Source: Heloderma charlesbogerti (lineage: Eukaryota > Chordata > Lepidosauria > Squamata > Helodermatidae). Taken from it: a DNA stretch of 64,000 bases. Each line of letters opens with the position of its first letter. Within the stretch, counting starts at the first letter, position 1. The position numbers were made by a program, and so were the translations under genes. The stretch spans positions 310,001-374,000 of the forward strand of contig JANEZZ010001898.1 of assembly GCA_026122225.1 (NCBI GenBank), given 5' to 3'. Below, piece by piece: positions 31,609 to 42,254 of the stretch. The notes beneath the pieces are model-generated. The model was given only the letters and a program-made list of their open reading frames with translations, did no database searches and was not told the origin of the DNA.

Positions 31609-32132
31609 CACATGCTTGTCTGATCTCAGATGCTAAGTGGGGTCGGCCCCAGTCAATTAGTTGGATGGGCGACCGCTTGGGAATCAGGCTTCCTGCATTG
31701 AGCAGAGGGTTGTTCTATCCCTTCAAATGAGAGTAAGTTTTACCCCCTCCTATCCCCTGCTCCGGATGTTTTTTTTAAAAATTAAGGCATTATCCTCACA
31801 GAATTGGGGCTTCTCCGTGATGTTTTTTTTTTTCTAATTGAGGCATGATCTTCGAAGTTGTGAAGCTTCACAACTTTGAATCTTCAAAGATCATGCCTCA
31901 ATTAAAAAAAAAAAAACATTGTGGAGAAGCTCCAATTCTGTGAGGATAACGCCTTAATTTAAAAACACACACATCTGGAGTGGGGGATAGGAGGAGGTAA
32001 AACATAATCTCATTTGAAGGGATAGAACAACCCTCTGTTCAGTGCAGGAAGCCTGATTCCCAGGCAGTCTCCCATCCAAGCACTGACCGGGACTGATCCT
32101 GCTTAGGTTCCAAGATCAAACAAGCATGCGCA
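31609..32132. repeat. Fold-back of two 5S-rRNA-derived units, about 260-bp arms
   Basis: The left arm (31609-31865) begins with a 5S-like block (CTTGTCTGATCTCAGATGCT, then AAGTGGGGTCGGC and TTGGATGGGCGACCGCTTGG). The right arm (31866-32132) is its inverse, ending with the 5S complement (CCAAGCACTGACCGGGACTG, then ATCAAACAAGCATGCGCAC). The arms meet at GTTGTGAAG-CTTCACAAC with no spacer. Outside the 5S block the arms also share CAACCCTCTGTTCAGTGCAG, CATTTGAAGGGATAG and ATCATGCCTCAATTA. The arms differ by scattered changes and a few short indels. It is not a functional 5S gene; the unit may be a 5S-headed SINE inserted or copied head-to-head. Confidence 0.85.
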
Positions 32133-32485
32133 CATCCAGCCCTTTGCTTGTTGCTGAGGAAAGGGGGGCTGCTAAGGAAGCTATGTGATCAGTAGCCGGA
32201 AGAAGACATGGGGCTGTCGAGAGCTGTGATTGGACAGGAGGGAAATACAAACACCGCCATATATGGACAGGTGGGGGAGGTGACCATGACCAGATACGGT
32301 AGCGAAGGCAGAAAATCAGAGCACATTAAGGGGAAATACCAGGATATTAGGGTATTGAAAGCGGGAGCAGGGAAGTGGGAAATTCCGGTTCCAATTCGAG
32401 GCGGGTACTGCGTAGTGTGAAAGGTGGGCGACGAAACCTCATTGGAAGTGAAAAAAGGTGCTAAGTGTAGATCCAGCTGAATTCT
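32133..32485. other. Intergenic sequence
   Basis: No gene or recognised repeat. Confidence 0.45.

Positions 32486-32555
<70 letters not shown>
32486..32555. repeat. (GCCT)n(TC)n(AC)n compound microsatellite
   Basis: Three adjoining simple tracts in order. Confidence 0.97.
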
Positions 32556-32933
32556 TTTTGCTTGCAATTTTCATGAATTACTTACAAAATGTCAAAATTT
32601 TTCATCCAGTTCCAATCTGAGGATGAGAAATTTGAATGCATTTTTTTTAGCACTTCTTCTCAGTGAACTGTTTTTGTTTTGCTATATTGTTAAAGGGAGG
32701 TCTTCTGCATTTCTGACATGAGGACTAAAAATTATCCTCATGTCATCATAGATTTGGGGAGTCTTCTTGGTGAATACAGAGATCCAGAGAGAGCCAGCAT
32801 TTGTATTCTGCAGGGATCTTTTATTTTTTAGACACTAACCCATGGGTCAGTACTATTGAATTCCCTTGCAGATGAATTCAAGCTGTGTAACAAAGTTAAC
32901 ATTCTGAAAAGTAAGGTCTTCGCTAGGGATATG

Positions 32934-33342
32934 CAAATCAGCAAAACTTGAGCTTGCCAAATTCTCCTACTTCCATCTCGAAGCTCATTCCTACTTGAGT
33001 CCGTATCAGGCTGGGAACTTTATTTTTTTCGTTTTGCATGACAATCCATGCATTTCCCCCCAAAATGTACTCATCAGTTAGGCACATCTTTGAAATGTAC
33101 TCATTCTCCCATTGATTAAAGTGTATTTGTGTGCATTTTATCAAAAGTATGCATTTTTTTTCATATGCATTTTCCAAATGTGTGCATGATTTCAAACACA
33201 TGTCTTTTGATCCATGAGTCAAGCTCGGAAATATGTGCACTTCAATTGCAGATTGCATCCGAGTCCTTGTCCAGTCCAGAAGGTGCAAACTGGGTAAATC
33301 CTGATCAAAAATGAACTGAAATGAATTTCTCATACATCCCTC
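32934..33342. mobile_element. hAT-like element, ATGTGTACATTT-rich subfamily
   Basis: It starts TAGGGATATGCAAATCAGCA and ends TTTCTCATACATCCCTC. The interior has GTGCATTTTATCAAAAGTAT, CATTTTCCAAATGTGTGC and a GGTGCAAACTGGGTAAATCC block shared with 35836-36264. The flanks do not give a clear 8-bp duplication. Confidence 0.65.
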
Positions 33343-33714
33343 GCATCCCCTTAGCATATGGAGCTAATGTGCTTGGATGGTGTGAAGTCGTTGACTGGGG
33401 AAGATGACTTTGGGAAAGGAATGCAATTCCAGAATGATCCTTCAAGAGGCATATTAGCAATGGTTCTAGAAATATTAGCCTTTCTAGAATATGTGTGGCT
33501 TGAGGTAGTGATATAATAAAACCAATGTGAAATACTCATGCTCGCAAAGATTAATTCCTACTTTTTGTTCACAATGCAAGTGAAACAGCAATTAAAACAC
33601 CACCACCAAACCTTGATTAAAAGGGGACACTGCTGGTTGGCCATTTCTGATATTTTTTTTAAATTTCATTCTACCTCGGAAGAGCTAAGGATGGTGTACA
33701 TGGGTGTCTACCAT
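33343..33714. other. Intergenic sequence
   Basis: No gene or recognised repeat. Confidence 0.45.
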
Positions 33715-33845
33715 TTTATCCTTCCTGCAATCCTGTGTGGTAGGTTAGGCTGAAATTCACCCAACAAATTTAATGGTTGCATGATTATTTGAAGTCATGT
33801 TTTTCTGGTCCAACTGCAATTATTAATCCACTACTCTATATCCGC
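33715..33845 (-). mobile_element. tRNA-derived SINE remnant
   Basis: Minus-strand phrases CAGCCTAACCTACCACACAG and AGAGTAGTGGATTAA are worn versions of the body and head of the 20262 SINE. Confidence 0.5.
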
Positions 33846-33954
33846 TAATTTCTACTATCCCACCTCATAAGCATAACCAAATCTTGAACTCATCCTGCTA
33901 CAAGAATAGGGCCTATGGTGTAAAACTGTGGCATACAGTAGTGTAAGTAATGTG

Positions 33955-34065
33955 GTGCCCTCCAGATGTTTTGTATTGTAGCTTCCATAAGCCCCAGCTA
34001 GCAAGACCAATTTTTAGGGATTATGGGAGCTATAGTTAAAAAAACAGCTGGACTGCACCAGGTCC
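33955..34065. repeat. Short palindromic MITE-like repeat
   Basis: GTGCCCTCCAGATGTTTTGT on the left; GATTATGGGAGCTATAGTTA and GGACTGCACC on the right. Same family as 4213 and 29183. Confidence 0.65.
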
Positions 34066-34796
34066 CTAGCCTGGTTTGCAGTATATAACAAGAACAGTGC
34101 ACAATTTACATGTCTTTTTAAAAAAAATCTTTCAGAAAAGTTTCCAGAAGTATTGATGAGAGGGTAACTAATTTGATGCTGGAAGGAAAAACCATTCTGA
34201 ACAAACTACATGAACCTTTTTGTTGTTGTTCTTAAACTAATAATGAATTCTAGGTGATTATCTGTTCATTAAGGTCGCTGAGAAAAACACAGATGAAATT
34301 TCATCACAACAGCTGGATAGCCTAGAGTGGGTTATTTTCAAGTGCAACTAAATTGTGAATAGTTAGTTAGCAAAGCATTATTAGTGCACAAACAAGACAC
34401 ACTTATTATAACAACGAATATGCAAGGAATAGCTCAAAGTTTAAATGTTATTTCTTAAGGGAATTCCAAAGTGGCTGTGATGAAAGCTTATTTAATGCAT
34501 TCATGTATTTCTGTTATTTTTCTACTGCTCATTAATTCATGTTTTCTATTAGATATATCAGTCTAGAATGCTTGGTTTCAGCATACTACTTTATATATGG
34601 GAATTACAAAATATTTTTTTCCAGAGGTTTTTCAGTAAATTTTCATAATAAAACTTATTTTAAAGCAGCAACAACAACAAATATACTGAATTAAAACAGA
34701 ATAGTGCCTCAGTCCTGAAAACACCAACATAACTTGTAGCCCATTGATTTCCATTATGCATAAATGTGACAAGTGGGATCTAATCTGAAGCTCTAT
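34066..34796. other. AT-rich intergenic sequence
   Basis: No gene or recognised repeat. Confidence 0.45.
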
Positions 34797-34952
34797 TTAG
34801 GGATGAGGGGATCTATCAGTTTCACTTTCTCCTGCATTCATTTTTTTTTTAAAAAAAAACCTCAAGTTCTTTCTCTCCCCATTATGAACTTTGTAAATTC
34901 TGGTAAATTCTTATCAAAAACAAACTGAAATGAAATTCTCACCTATCTGTAC
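34797..34952. mobile_element. hAT-like element fragment
   Basis: Starts TTAGGGATGAGGGGATCTAT and ends AAATTCTCACCTATCTGTAC, resembling the ends of the 32934 family with most of the interior missing. A similar block follows at about 35148-35290. Confidence 0.4.
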
Positions 34953-35289
34953 TGGCCAAATGCAATAGGTACAGCTATTCTTAGTGTGGAGAGGACCCTG
35001 TTGCAGTGGCTTGCCATAGAGCTGTTAAGGATTAGAAGCCTGTACGGAAAAAAAAGGGAGAGGTGGCAACCCTAATTAAACACTAGCTTTGCTAAATACA
35101 CAGGGATTCAAACCTAGACTTTTAAGAGCAAAGTATTCAGTCCCCTGGGCCTGGATGGATGAAACTGTCCATTTTGGTTTCTCCCACATTCATTAAAAAT
35201 AATAATCTCAAGTTATTTTTGTCCCGAATAAGGGGAACATTGTGAATTTTGGTAAATTCTTATCAAAACTCAACTCAAATGAAATTCTT

Positions 35290-35664
35290 AAAACTGGTGT
35301 ATTAAATGTGTATTTAAATCTCTGCATTGCTGCTAGGTTTTATTCTGGTTGTATTGTTATATTGCTGGGAAAGACTGAAGGCAAAAGGAGAAGGGGACGG
35401 CAGAGGATGAGATGGCTAGATAGCATCACGGATGCAATGAATATGAACTTGAGCACACTCCGGGAGAGAGCGCAGGACAGGAAGGCCTGGCGTGCTATGG
35501 TCCATGGGGTCACGAAGAGTCGGACACGACTGAATGACTGAACAACAACAACTGTTATATTGCAGTTTTAAACGTTCATATTTTATATTGTTTTATGCTA
35601 CACTCTGTGGTTTTAATTTTTGTGAAACGCCCAGAGAACTTCAGCTATTGGGAGGTAAATAAAT
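35290..35664 (+). mobile_element. L2-type LINE 3' tail, interrupted by BovB
   Basis: TTAAATCTCTGCATTGCTGC before, and AGTTTTAAACGTTCATATTT, GTGAAACGCCCAGAGAACTT and CTATTGGGAGGTAAATAAAT after the BovB insertion form one typical L2 3' tail with its CGCCCAGAG end motif. Confidence 0.7.
35366..35552 (+). mobile_element. BovB LINE, 187-bp 5'-truncated copy with exact target duplication
   Basis: It encodes the last residues of the BovB protein (KRRRGRQRMRWLDSITDAM, then a HGVTKSRTRLND end at about 35505-35541) and ends in an (AAC)n tail. TGTTATATTGC occurs at 35355-35365 and again at 35553-35563, an 11-bp target-site duplication. A clean, relatively young target-primed insertion into an L2 tail. 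Confidence 0.95.
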
Positions 35665-35835
35665 ACATAACCCATCCCTAGCTAAAACACAAGCATACAG
35701 AAGCCAGAGAGGGTAAAAGGTGTAAAAGGGCAAGAGTAAGCGTGGCCAGTCCCATCTAGGTAATGCCTGGGCTGGAAACCACAGAGGAGGCTATTACCTC
35801 CCTGCTGATGGCTGGGATTGGAAATGAAGTAACAG

Positions 35836-36264
35836 TAGAGATGTATGAGAAATTCATTTCAGTTTGGTTTTGAATAGGATTTACCCAGTTTGCACCTTCC
35901 AGACTGAACATGGGCTCAGATGCAATCTGTGGTCGAAGTCCGTATAATATTTCTGAGCATGCAAAATATACAGACCGTGTACAAAATGATATGCGGACCA
36001 AAAGAAAATGCATTTGACAGCATGTGTACATTTGAAAAATGGACACAAATATGCTTTAATGAATAGGAGAAGAATGTGTACATTTCAAAGATGTGCAGAA
36101 TTGATGCGTATATTTGAAAAAAATATGCACAAAATATGCACAGATTTTCATACGAAAAGGAAAAAGCAAAACTCACAATCTGATACAGACTTGAGTTAGA
36201 ATGAGCTTTTAGATGGAATTTGGAGAACTTCTGTGAGGTCAGGTTTTGCTGATGCACACACCTA
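35836..36264. mobile_element. hAT-like element, ATGTGTACATTT-rich subfamily
   Basis: Starts TAGAGATGTATGAGAAATTC and ends GCTGATGCACACACCTA, worn forms of the family ends in reverse order relative to 32934. Flanks AGTAACAG (35828-35835) and AGCACCAG (36265-36272) match six of eight. The interior has GGATTTACCCAGTTTGCACC and repeats of ATGTGTACATTT-like phrases. Confidence 0.65.
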
Positions 36265-36573
36265 AGCACCAGAGGGGTGGGGAAGAGCCACAGGCATGCC
36301 CGTTGCCACTACAACTACAGGATGCAGGATGAAACAGTGCACATGTGACTGGAGAAATCAGGTGCTGCACACCACAGTGGACCATGGGGAACCTACATGC
36401 TCCCTGCCTGCCTTTTGGGGAAACTCAGAGAAGAACCTCCAGCAATTTCAGTAAATAGTGAGAGTGATGTGGGAGGAGATGGTTCCCCAGATTCTGAGCC
36501 AAGCAGAACTTTAAAGGTGAGCAGTCAAGATAGAGATGGTTTCTGTAGCCCCTCAGATTAACTTGGAAATCAG

Positions 36574-36574
<1 letters not shown>

Positions 36575-36641
<67 letters not shown>
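36575..36641. repeat. (TC)n(AC)n compound microsatellite
   Basis: About fifteen TC units followed by about eighteen AC units. Confidence 0.97.
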
Positions 36642-36645
<4 letters not shown>

Positions 36646-37607
36646 TCGGATATTTTTTATAAGCCTATTCAAGGGGCTCAGAAAAATTAGCTGCCTATCT
36701 TTGCTACCCAAATCCATCACCAAAAGCCTCCATCAGCCACCAGCCTACCCACCACAAACTCCCTTCCCTCTCCCTATGTTGAAGCTTTCTGTGGCAGCAA
36801 GAACAGAATTGGAGGTGCTGGGGAGAAAAATTAAGGATGTTCCTCCTTCTTTTGATTGCCCCATTGCACTGGGCACAAAGGCCTATAGGAGTTGTAGTTC
36901 TTCCATGGGCTTCTGAAAGCCCCTTTCATAGCAGCCAGGACTACCCCATCTTCCAAGGAGGCATTTATAACTCCCTGGACTGAGCCAGTCAGTCCTTCTC
37001 TCTTAGGGGCAGGGCTCAAGCAGGCACATGGCTGGCCAAACACCTCCATGAACCTTGTTCCTGTCTTACAGATACAATATTTAAAATTCATCTTACAAAA
37101 CCAGGGTAGACAGTTTCCTGACTTATGATTTACTTCAGCATTAGCAGCATCCAGGTCAAGACAATTTTATCCTCACAGTGCTTAGGAAGCATGTCACAGC
37201 AAGAAGTTTCTTGAGCCATGAGACTTGCATGTCCTGTGTCAAATATTACCTTAATTACAGGGAGCTGTTAGATTATGATAAGAGTAGCACCAGGACCAGA
37301 CATCTAAATTCAATTACAGTATATAATTCAGATAGCTGGTAGAATTGGGAACAGAAAATCTAGGTTTCCTGAACTGAACCCATGGCAGAAATTGGACATT
37401 TTACCCATCTCTACTGTTAGGTGAGGGTTTCCCATTCACTGTCAGGTAAATCTCCATGCTAGTCACTAGGCCAAAATGAATGGGAAACCTTTGTTCATGT
37501 AGGATTTCTGTATGCACATTGTAATTCTTGTTATGCTTTATATGTTTAGGACTGAGCTAATATAATTCAGCCATTCTGTTGGTCCAATGTGGTTACAGAC
37601 TAGGCTG
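36642..37607. other. Intergenic sequence
   Basis: GGAGTTGTAGTTCTTCCATG at about 36888 resembles one arm of the palindromic MITE. No gene. Confidence 0.4.
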
Positions 37608-38153
37608 GCTGTGCTCCGCAGCGGCTCCGAAGAGCAGCCGGCCAGGCCCAGGCCAGGGCCGTCTGCAGCCGGATTTCCGGCTGCGGAGGGCTCTGGGTAG
37701 AAAAAAACAAAAACACATATGCAAATGGTGGCAGCTATGGCCACCGCCATTTGCGTTCCTTATTTTTCTTCGTCTTAGTCTATGTCAATATTTACATAGA
37801 CTAAGACGAAGAAAAGAAAGGGGAACGCAAATAGCGTAGTGGGCGCTATTTGCATTCCCCTTTCTTGTTTTCATCTTAGTCTACATAAATATTGACGTAG
37901 ACTAAGATGAAGAAAAGAAAGGGGAATGCAAATGGTGGCGGCAGCAGCCGGTTGGAAGACCAGCCGCTGCCACCGCCAAAGCTGCCGCTGGAGCCGCTGC
38001 CATCCGGAACATCCGCCCCAGGTAAGTCTCGTCCCAGGGGGGATACACGGGGGATGGGGGGGTGGCAGGCCGTTCCGCGATGGATTTCAGGGGGCTGAAT
38101 GCACTGGCATTCGGCCTCACCGAGATCCATTGCAGAATTCTCTGACATCCCTA
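37608..38153 (+). mobile_element. Hairpin-array hAT-like element, copy I (left end missing)
   Basis: The right end is TCTCTGACATCCCTA. Palindromes of the TAGTCTAYGTAAAT type lie at about 37775 and 37876, with GCAAATAGCGTAGTGGGCGC / GCGCTATTTGCATTC between them, as in copy E. CCCAGGTAAGTCTCG at 38018-38032 is an outward donor-like motif. The left TAGGGATG end is absent; the possible flanks CTAGGCTG and CTAGGGTC are weak. Confidence 0.75.
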
Positions 38154-38212
38154 CTAGGGTCATGATTTCAGTAGGGGGAAGGGCAAAGGGATTTCAGTGG
38201 AGACACAATATT

Positions 38213-38742
38213 TGTCAGGGTGGACACTGAGCCCATAGAATCCCAGAGTAGTTCTGATTTTGAGGAAGAGGAGTCGCTCCTGGGAGAGGAGCGTGCTCCT
38301 CTTTCCCAGGACCAACAGCTGATGGAGATTCCTCCCACCAGCATTCCTAGCTTAGATAGCAGTCCTGGGAGTGACAGAGCCCGGGAAGCAGACTTGATGG
38401 ACGCGCGACGCTGACACAGAGAGCGGGGCCAAATGGAGGAAGGAGAAAGGAGGTGTAGTACCTGGTTGGCGCGCAAACAATGGCTGCGCCCAGAGGATCC
38501 AAGGGAAAAGGGGAGGGACTCGCCCTAGTCCTTAAGTTCAGGGGTCTGCCAGTAATTCCCTTTCAAACGGGGACCAACTGTTCCAACGTAGGGCATAGGT
38601 ACTCTGCTGCTCATATCTAGTTGCTAACAGTAGAGTCGTTAAGCTGTAAAAAAGGAATAAAGCTTTGAAAAGAACCCATTTGTCTGTGTCTGGACTTGGC
38701 TACTGGATTAGACTGAGAGAGGCCTCCAAGGAGCCCTTGACA
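38213..38742 (+). mobile_element. Solo LTR, 530 bp, with perfect 5-bp target duplication
   Basis: Begins TGTCAGGGTGGACACTGAGC and ends GAGCCCTTGACA, with the short inverted TGTCA / TGACA ends expected of an LTR. Flanked by ATATT at 38208-38212 and at 38743-38747. A polyadenylation signal AATAAA lies at about 38658. No internal retroviral region is next to it, so it is a solo LTR left by recombination. It holds a 64-codon acidic open frame at 38220-38414 (start MDTEPIESQSSSDFEEEESL), with no recognised domain. Orientation follows the AATAAA. Gypsy-type or endogenous-retrovirus origin cannot be decided from the LTR alone. Confidence 0.85.
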
Positions 38743-38747
38743 ATATT

Positions 38748-39904
38748 CTTGCCAGTACTTAAAGGCCCAGTCTTGGATAGATGCATGATTAAATTTCAAA
38801 CAAACAAATAAATTGTGGGGGAGGGTTTACGTTCATTTGTTATTGTTACTTTTTACTGCCTCATAATAACTATGCAATATAGGTCAAATGGTCAATCCTA
38901 TACATGCACATGCCTACTCAGAAGACATGTATACAGGAGCATAATCCCAGGTAAATTGGTATAGGCTTGCACTGTTTTTTTCCTTCCATACAAAGGGATT
39001 TATGCTTTTGACATGCATACCTGGAACACCTACTTACAGTTTATAACAATAGTCCCTCTATAGAACTAGTGAACTGGCCAGATAATATGCTCTTCAGGAA
39101 TAACACCATGTGGCTGAAACATGGGGGGGTGGGCGCAGTTGGTCCCGTTGCCCTCTGTAAATGGCTCCCCCAAAGCAAATCTTGAGAATTGGACCCCCCC
39201 CCCATTGAAACAGATGTATAAGTTGTAGAATCATATCCCACAATACACTTGCATGTATTAGGAGATTTTAAATTAACAAAACAAGCAAACAAACAAAAAA
39301 CAAACAAATCTATCCTATCCAAACTAGTAAAAGTTCCAAGGAGATAACTTGTTTAAGGAAATAAGTAAAAGTCTCCATATCTGTGGGTTGCTGTAAATCA
39401 TTTATTCTGTTCTAATTGAAGCACCTGGAGAACTGGTTATGGAGATTAACGTTTCTTGAAGTAGTAATCCTCAGTAAGAGGCAAATAACAAACTACATTT
39501 TCTGCAATACACACAGTAGATAATACAATAGTCTCTGCATAACATTGAAGAAGTATTCTAAGCTCTTACTTCAGAGAATGCAATTTTGCCTAGCATATGT
39601 TATTGAAACCCTTAATAAGCCCTTCAGGTTTGTACTCTGCCCTTTCTTCATGTTTTTCCACAACTAATTCTTTTGCTTTGTTTCATTTTTCGAACAGTGA
39701 TTCAAACAAGATAGTAATTTGTCTAAAACTTGAGGCTTACTAATAAGATGTCCACTTTTTTGTGTTGCAAGAGTTCACTGATTCTTTCCTAACATGCATT
39801 TTAAGGGTGTGGGTTGTGTTCAATAACTTGTTTGTCTCCAGAATATTATTCCTTTGAAAAGGAATGGTATAAAAGGACATAATTAACATTCCATTGTAGC
39901 CCTT

Positions 39905-39908
<4 letters not shown>
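38748..39908. other. AT-rich intergenic sequence
   Basis: At 38890-38975 is a worn copy of the CAATCCTATACATG / TAGGCTTGCACTG dispersed unit. No gene. Confidence 0.45.

Positions 39909-39938
<30 letters not shown>
39909..39938. repeat. (AT)n microsatellite
   Basis: About fourteen AT units. Confidence 0.95.
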
Positions 39939-39940
<2 letters not shown>

Positions 39941-40157
39941 CTTTTCAACTCATGTAGTCCCCTCATCTTTTGTTATGTTTTCAAACACTTGTTCAGTTCA
40001 TTAAAAAGAAGAGGAAAAAGTAATGTCATTGCATTTGCTTTTTCCCCTGAGGGAAAAAAAGACATTAATAAGTAAAAGTTTGATGGTCTGAAGTTCATTT
40101 TGCCCTGAAAAGGCAGAAAACAAGCCAAAATGGCCTGCAGTTTTGCATATAATTATG

Positions 40158-40380
40158 TAAATATTCTACACTGTCAGAGGTTACCATCGTGGTGTGATCA
40201 CTGAGAAAAACGGCAAGGTTTTGGGGCCTCATATCACATCTGCATTGTGAGATGCAAGTATTTATGCAAATTCTCTATGCTGACAGAGGCCCAATTCACA
40301 CAAGATTGTTTGGTGTGATTGCTAACAACAATGCCAGGGTGCTCAGGCCTCATGCCACATCTGCATTGTGTGAAGAAAGT
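40158..40380. repeat. Diverged tandem duplication, about 110-bp period
   Basis: Unit 1 (about 40158-40257) and unit 2 (about 40270-40380) share TCTAYRCTGNCAGAGG, then GGTGTGAT near the middle, GCCTCATRYCACATCTGCAT and TTGTG. No coding capacity. Confidence 0.65.
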
Positions 40381-41314
40381 TATTAAAAAGAATTACACTA
40401 TTCATCCCCATGTCCTTAATGCACCTCCTTGGGGTCCATTGAAAATGGCAATGCTCACGTTACCCACCATATGGCTGAGACTAATGTCATCCCTGTTCCC
40501 TGCAGATAAGCTGACCATGTCCTCAGTGGTGTACTGAGCACAAGATAAACAGTCTGCGGTAACATCTTCAGGCTACCAGGAAGCAGAAAAGGTAGGGTTG
40601 ATAGGGTGGCTATGTGTCCCACTTTTATAGAGGACAGTTCTCTGTTTGAAGGGCTGCCAGAGAACTATCCTCTATTTTGAAGGCTTCCTGTGTTTGAAGG
40701 GCTGTCCAGTGCAAGTCTGGTTGAAAGATAAAGAACCATGAGAAGGAAGCACTGGGACTTGGCATTGCCCACTAACAGCGCCTGTTAGCAGCACATTGAG
40801 CAAGGCACACAGATCACCTGGTCACAGCCTTTCATGCTATGGTGAGGTGGACTGCATTTCTACTTGAATTATAATAATTATTTCTAAATTGGCATCTATA
40901 TATATGCATTAGTGTATGCAAATATTATACAGATCGGTGTCCTCCTTTCTCCTCTTTTTTGGAAATGCATGTCCTCGTGTTTACTTATTTATATGTGGCT
41001 AGCATATGGGTGGGGGGCTGCAGAGGGAGAGCAGAATTTTGCAACAATTGCTCTGATGGGGAATTAAAAAGGGAGAATGAAGGAAGGGAGGAGGTGGAGG
41101 AGGAGAACATGGAGGTTCAGGCAAAAAGTGCTGAGACAGAGCCCCAAATTGAGGAAGGCTTCCTTGGGCAGGCTGCTGTGAAACTAGCCAACCGACTGAT
41201 ACCTTCACAAAGCCTGCCAAAATCCACTCTGGAATGCAGGGATTATTTCCCTAGCCAATTATACTGCCTAGTGTTGGGATAATGAACAATAAAGCAAGAA
41301 TTAAAGGTAAGTAC
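40381..41314. other. Intergenic sequence
   Basis: An acidic 107-codon open frame at 40959-41282 spans purine-rich sequence, with no domain recognised; not called a gene. Nothing else found. Confidence 0.4.
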
Positions 41315-41344
41315 TGGAGGAGGAGGAGGAGGAGGAGGAGGAGA
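41315..41344. repeat. (GGA)n microsatellite
   Basis: About nine trinucleotide units. Confidence 0.95.
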
Positions 41345-41379
41345 CCTCTGAAAGAACCAAAGAAGAGGCAGCCATGCTG

Positions 41380-41450
41380 GCTGGGGAATGCTGGGAGTTG
41401 TAGGACTTTTTTTTCCTGTCTAAACATGCATAGGATTGTGTCTTCAGTAA
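41380..41450. repeat. Small dispersed unit shared with 11990-12060
   Basis: Both copies have TGCTGGGAGTTGTAGG, a T-rich gap, then CTGTCTAAACATGCATAGGA and TTGTG / CTGTG. No coding. Confidence 0.65.
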
Positions 41451-42254
41451 GAGTTTCAACATCTGCTCATTGAACAATATTTATCTATACCATTCTTCAT
41501 TACCAATGGCGGCGTATAGAATGTATTAAAACAAGTATTCAAATAAAGTGCAAAGATTAAAAAACAAAACAAAAATAGTCTTCTGTGCAATGTTACAAGC
41601 GTTGATATTCCCTTATGTTTCCAAAGCAGGTTTCAAGCACTCCTGTTTGGCTGGAAGGGTGAGGGGCGGGGGAGGCTGCTTGAAAGGGGAAAAAAGTCAA
41701 CAGAACTGATGGCCCTTGGAATTAATGCTTCTCTACAGATGACCCTAGTATGTAATGTATGGATAGACTGCATGAGTGCAGCCTACTTGTGTGCAAATGT
41801 ATTTAGCCCTACATTGATAGAAAACAAATGACTGTCCCAATCCAGTCTTAGGGGTCAAATGTACCCCAATAAAGCTGTACAAATAAAATACCTTGTGGAA
41901 GTTATTGAACATGACATTACTTTCAATTAAAAAAAAAGCATGCCTTTATTGAGACCTTCCCTTTTCCAGTAAAACAACATAGCTGCACATCGGTTATCTG
42001 GGTCAATAATACCCCGCAATGCAATGTACAAAAATGTACATGGATGGCATGTGCGGCCCTTAAATATAAAACCACATATACTGCCATTAAAATACATATA
42101 ACAAAATTACAACAGTAAGCATAGCAGTGCAATAATCATGACTTCTGAATTGATGGTAACACAACTAGAAATCCCACAGACCTTTCAACCATAGCATGTG
42201 CCACCTGAGCAGCCTATGTGCAATCCCCACATTTCACAACTGCTGGAACAGGAC
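41451..42254. other. AT-rich intergenic sequence
   Basis: No gene or recognised repeat. Confidence 0.45.

Noticed and set aside
31609..31700. Possible functional 5S rRNA gene
   Set aside because: Only the internal part of 5S is similar; both ends and the terminator are absent and it is embedded in a fold-back repeat.
37600..38161. 8-bp target duplication CTAGGCTG/CTAGGGTC for copy I
   Set aside because: Two transversions and a missing left terminus make it no better than chance.
40959..41282. Acidic 107-codon frame
   Set aside because: Purine-rich sequence next to a GGA microsatellite gives Glu-rich frames; no domain or start context supports a gene.
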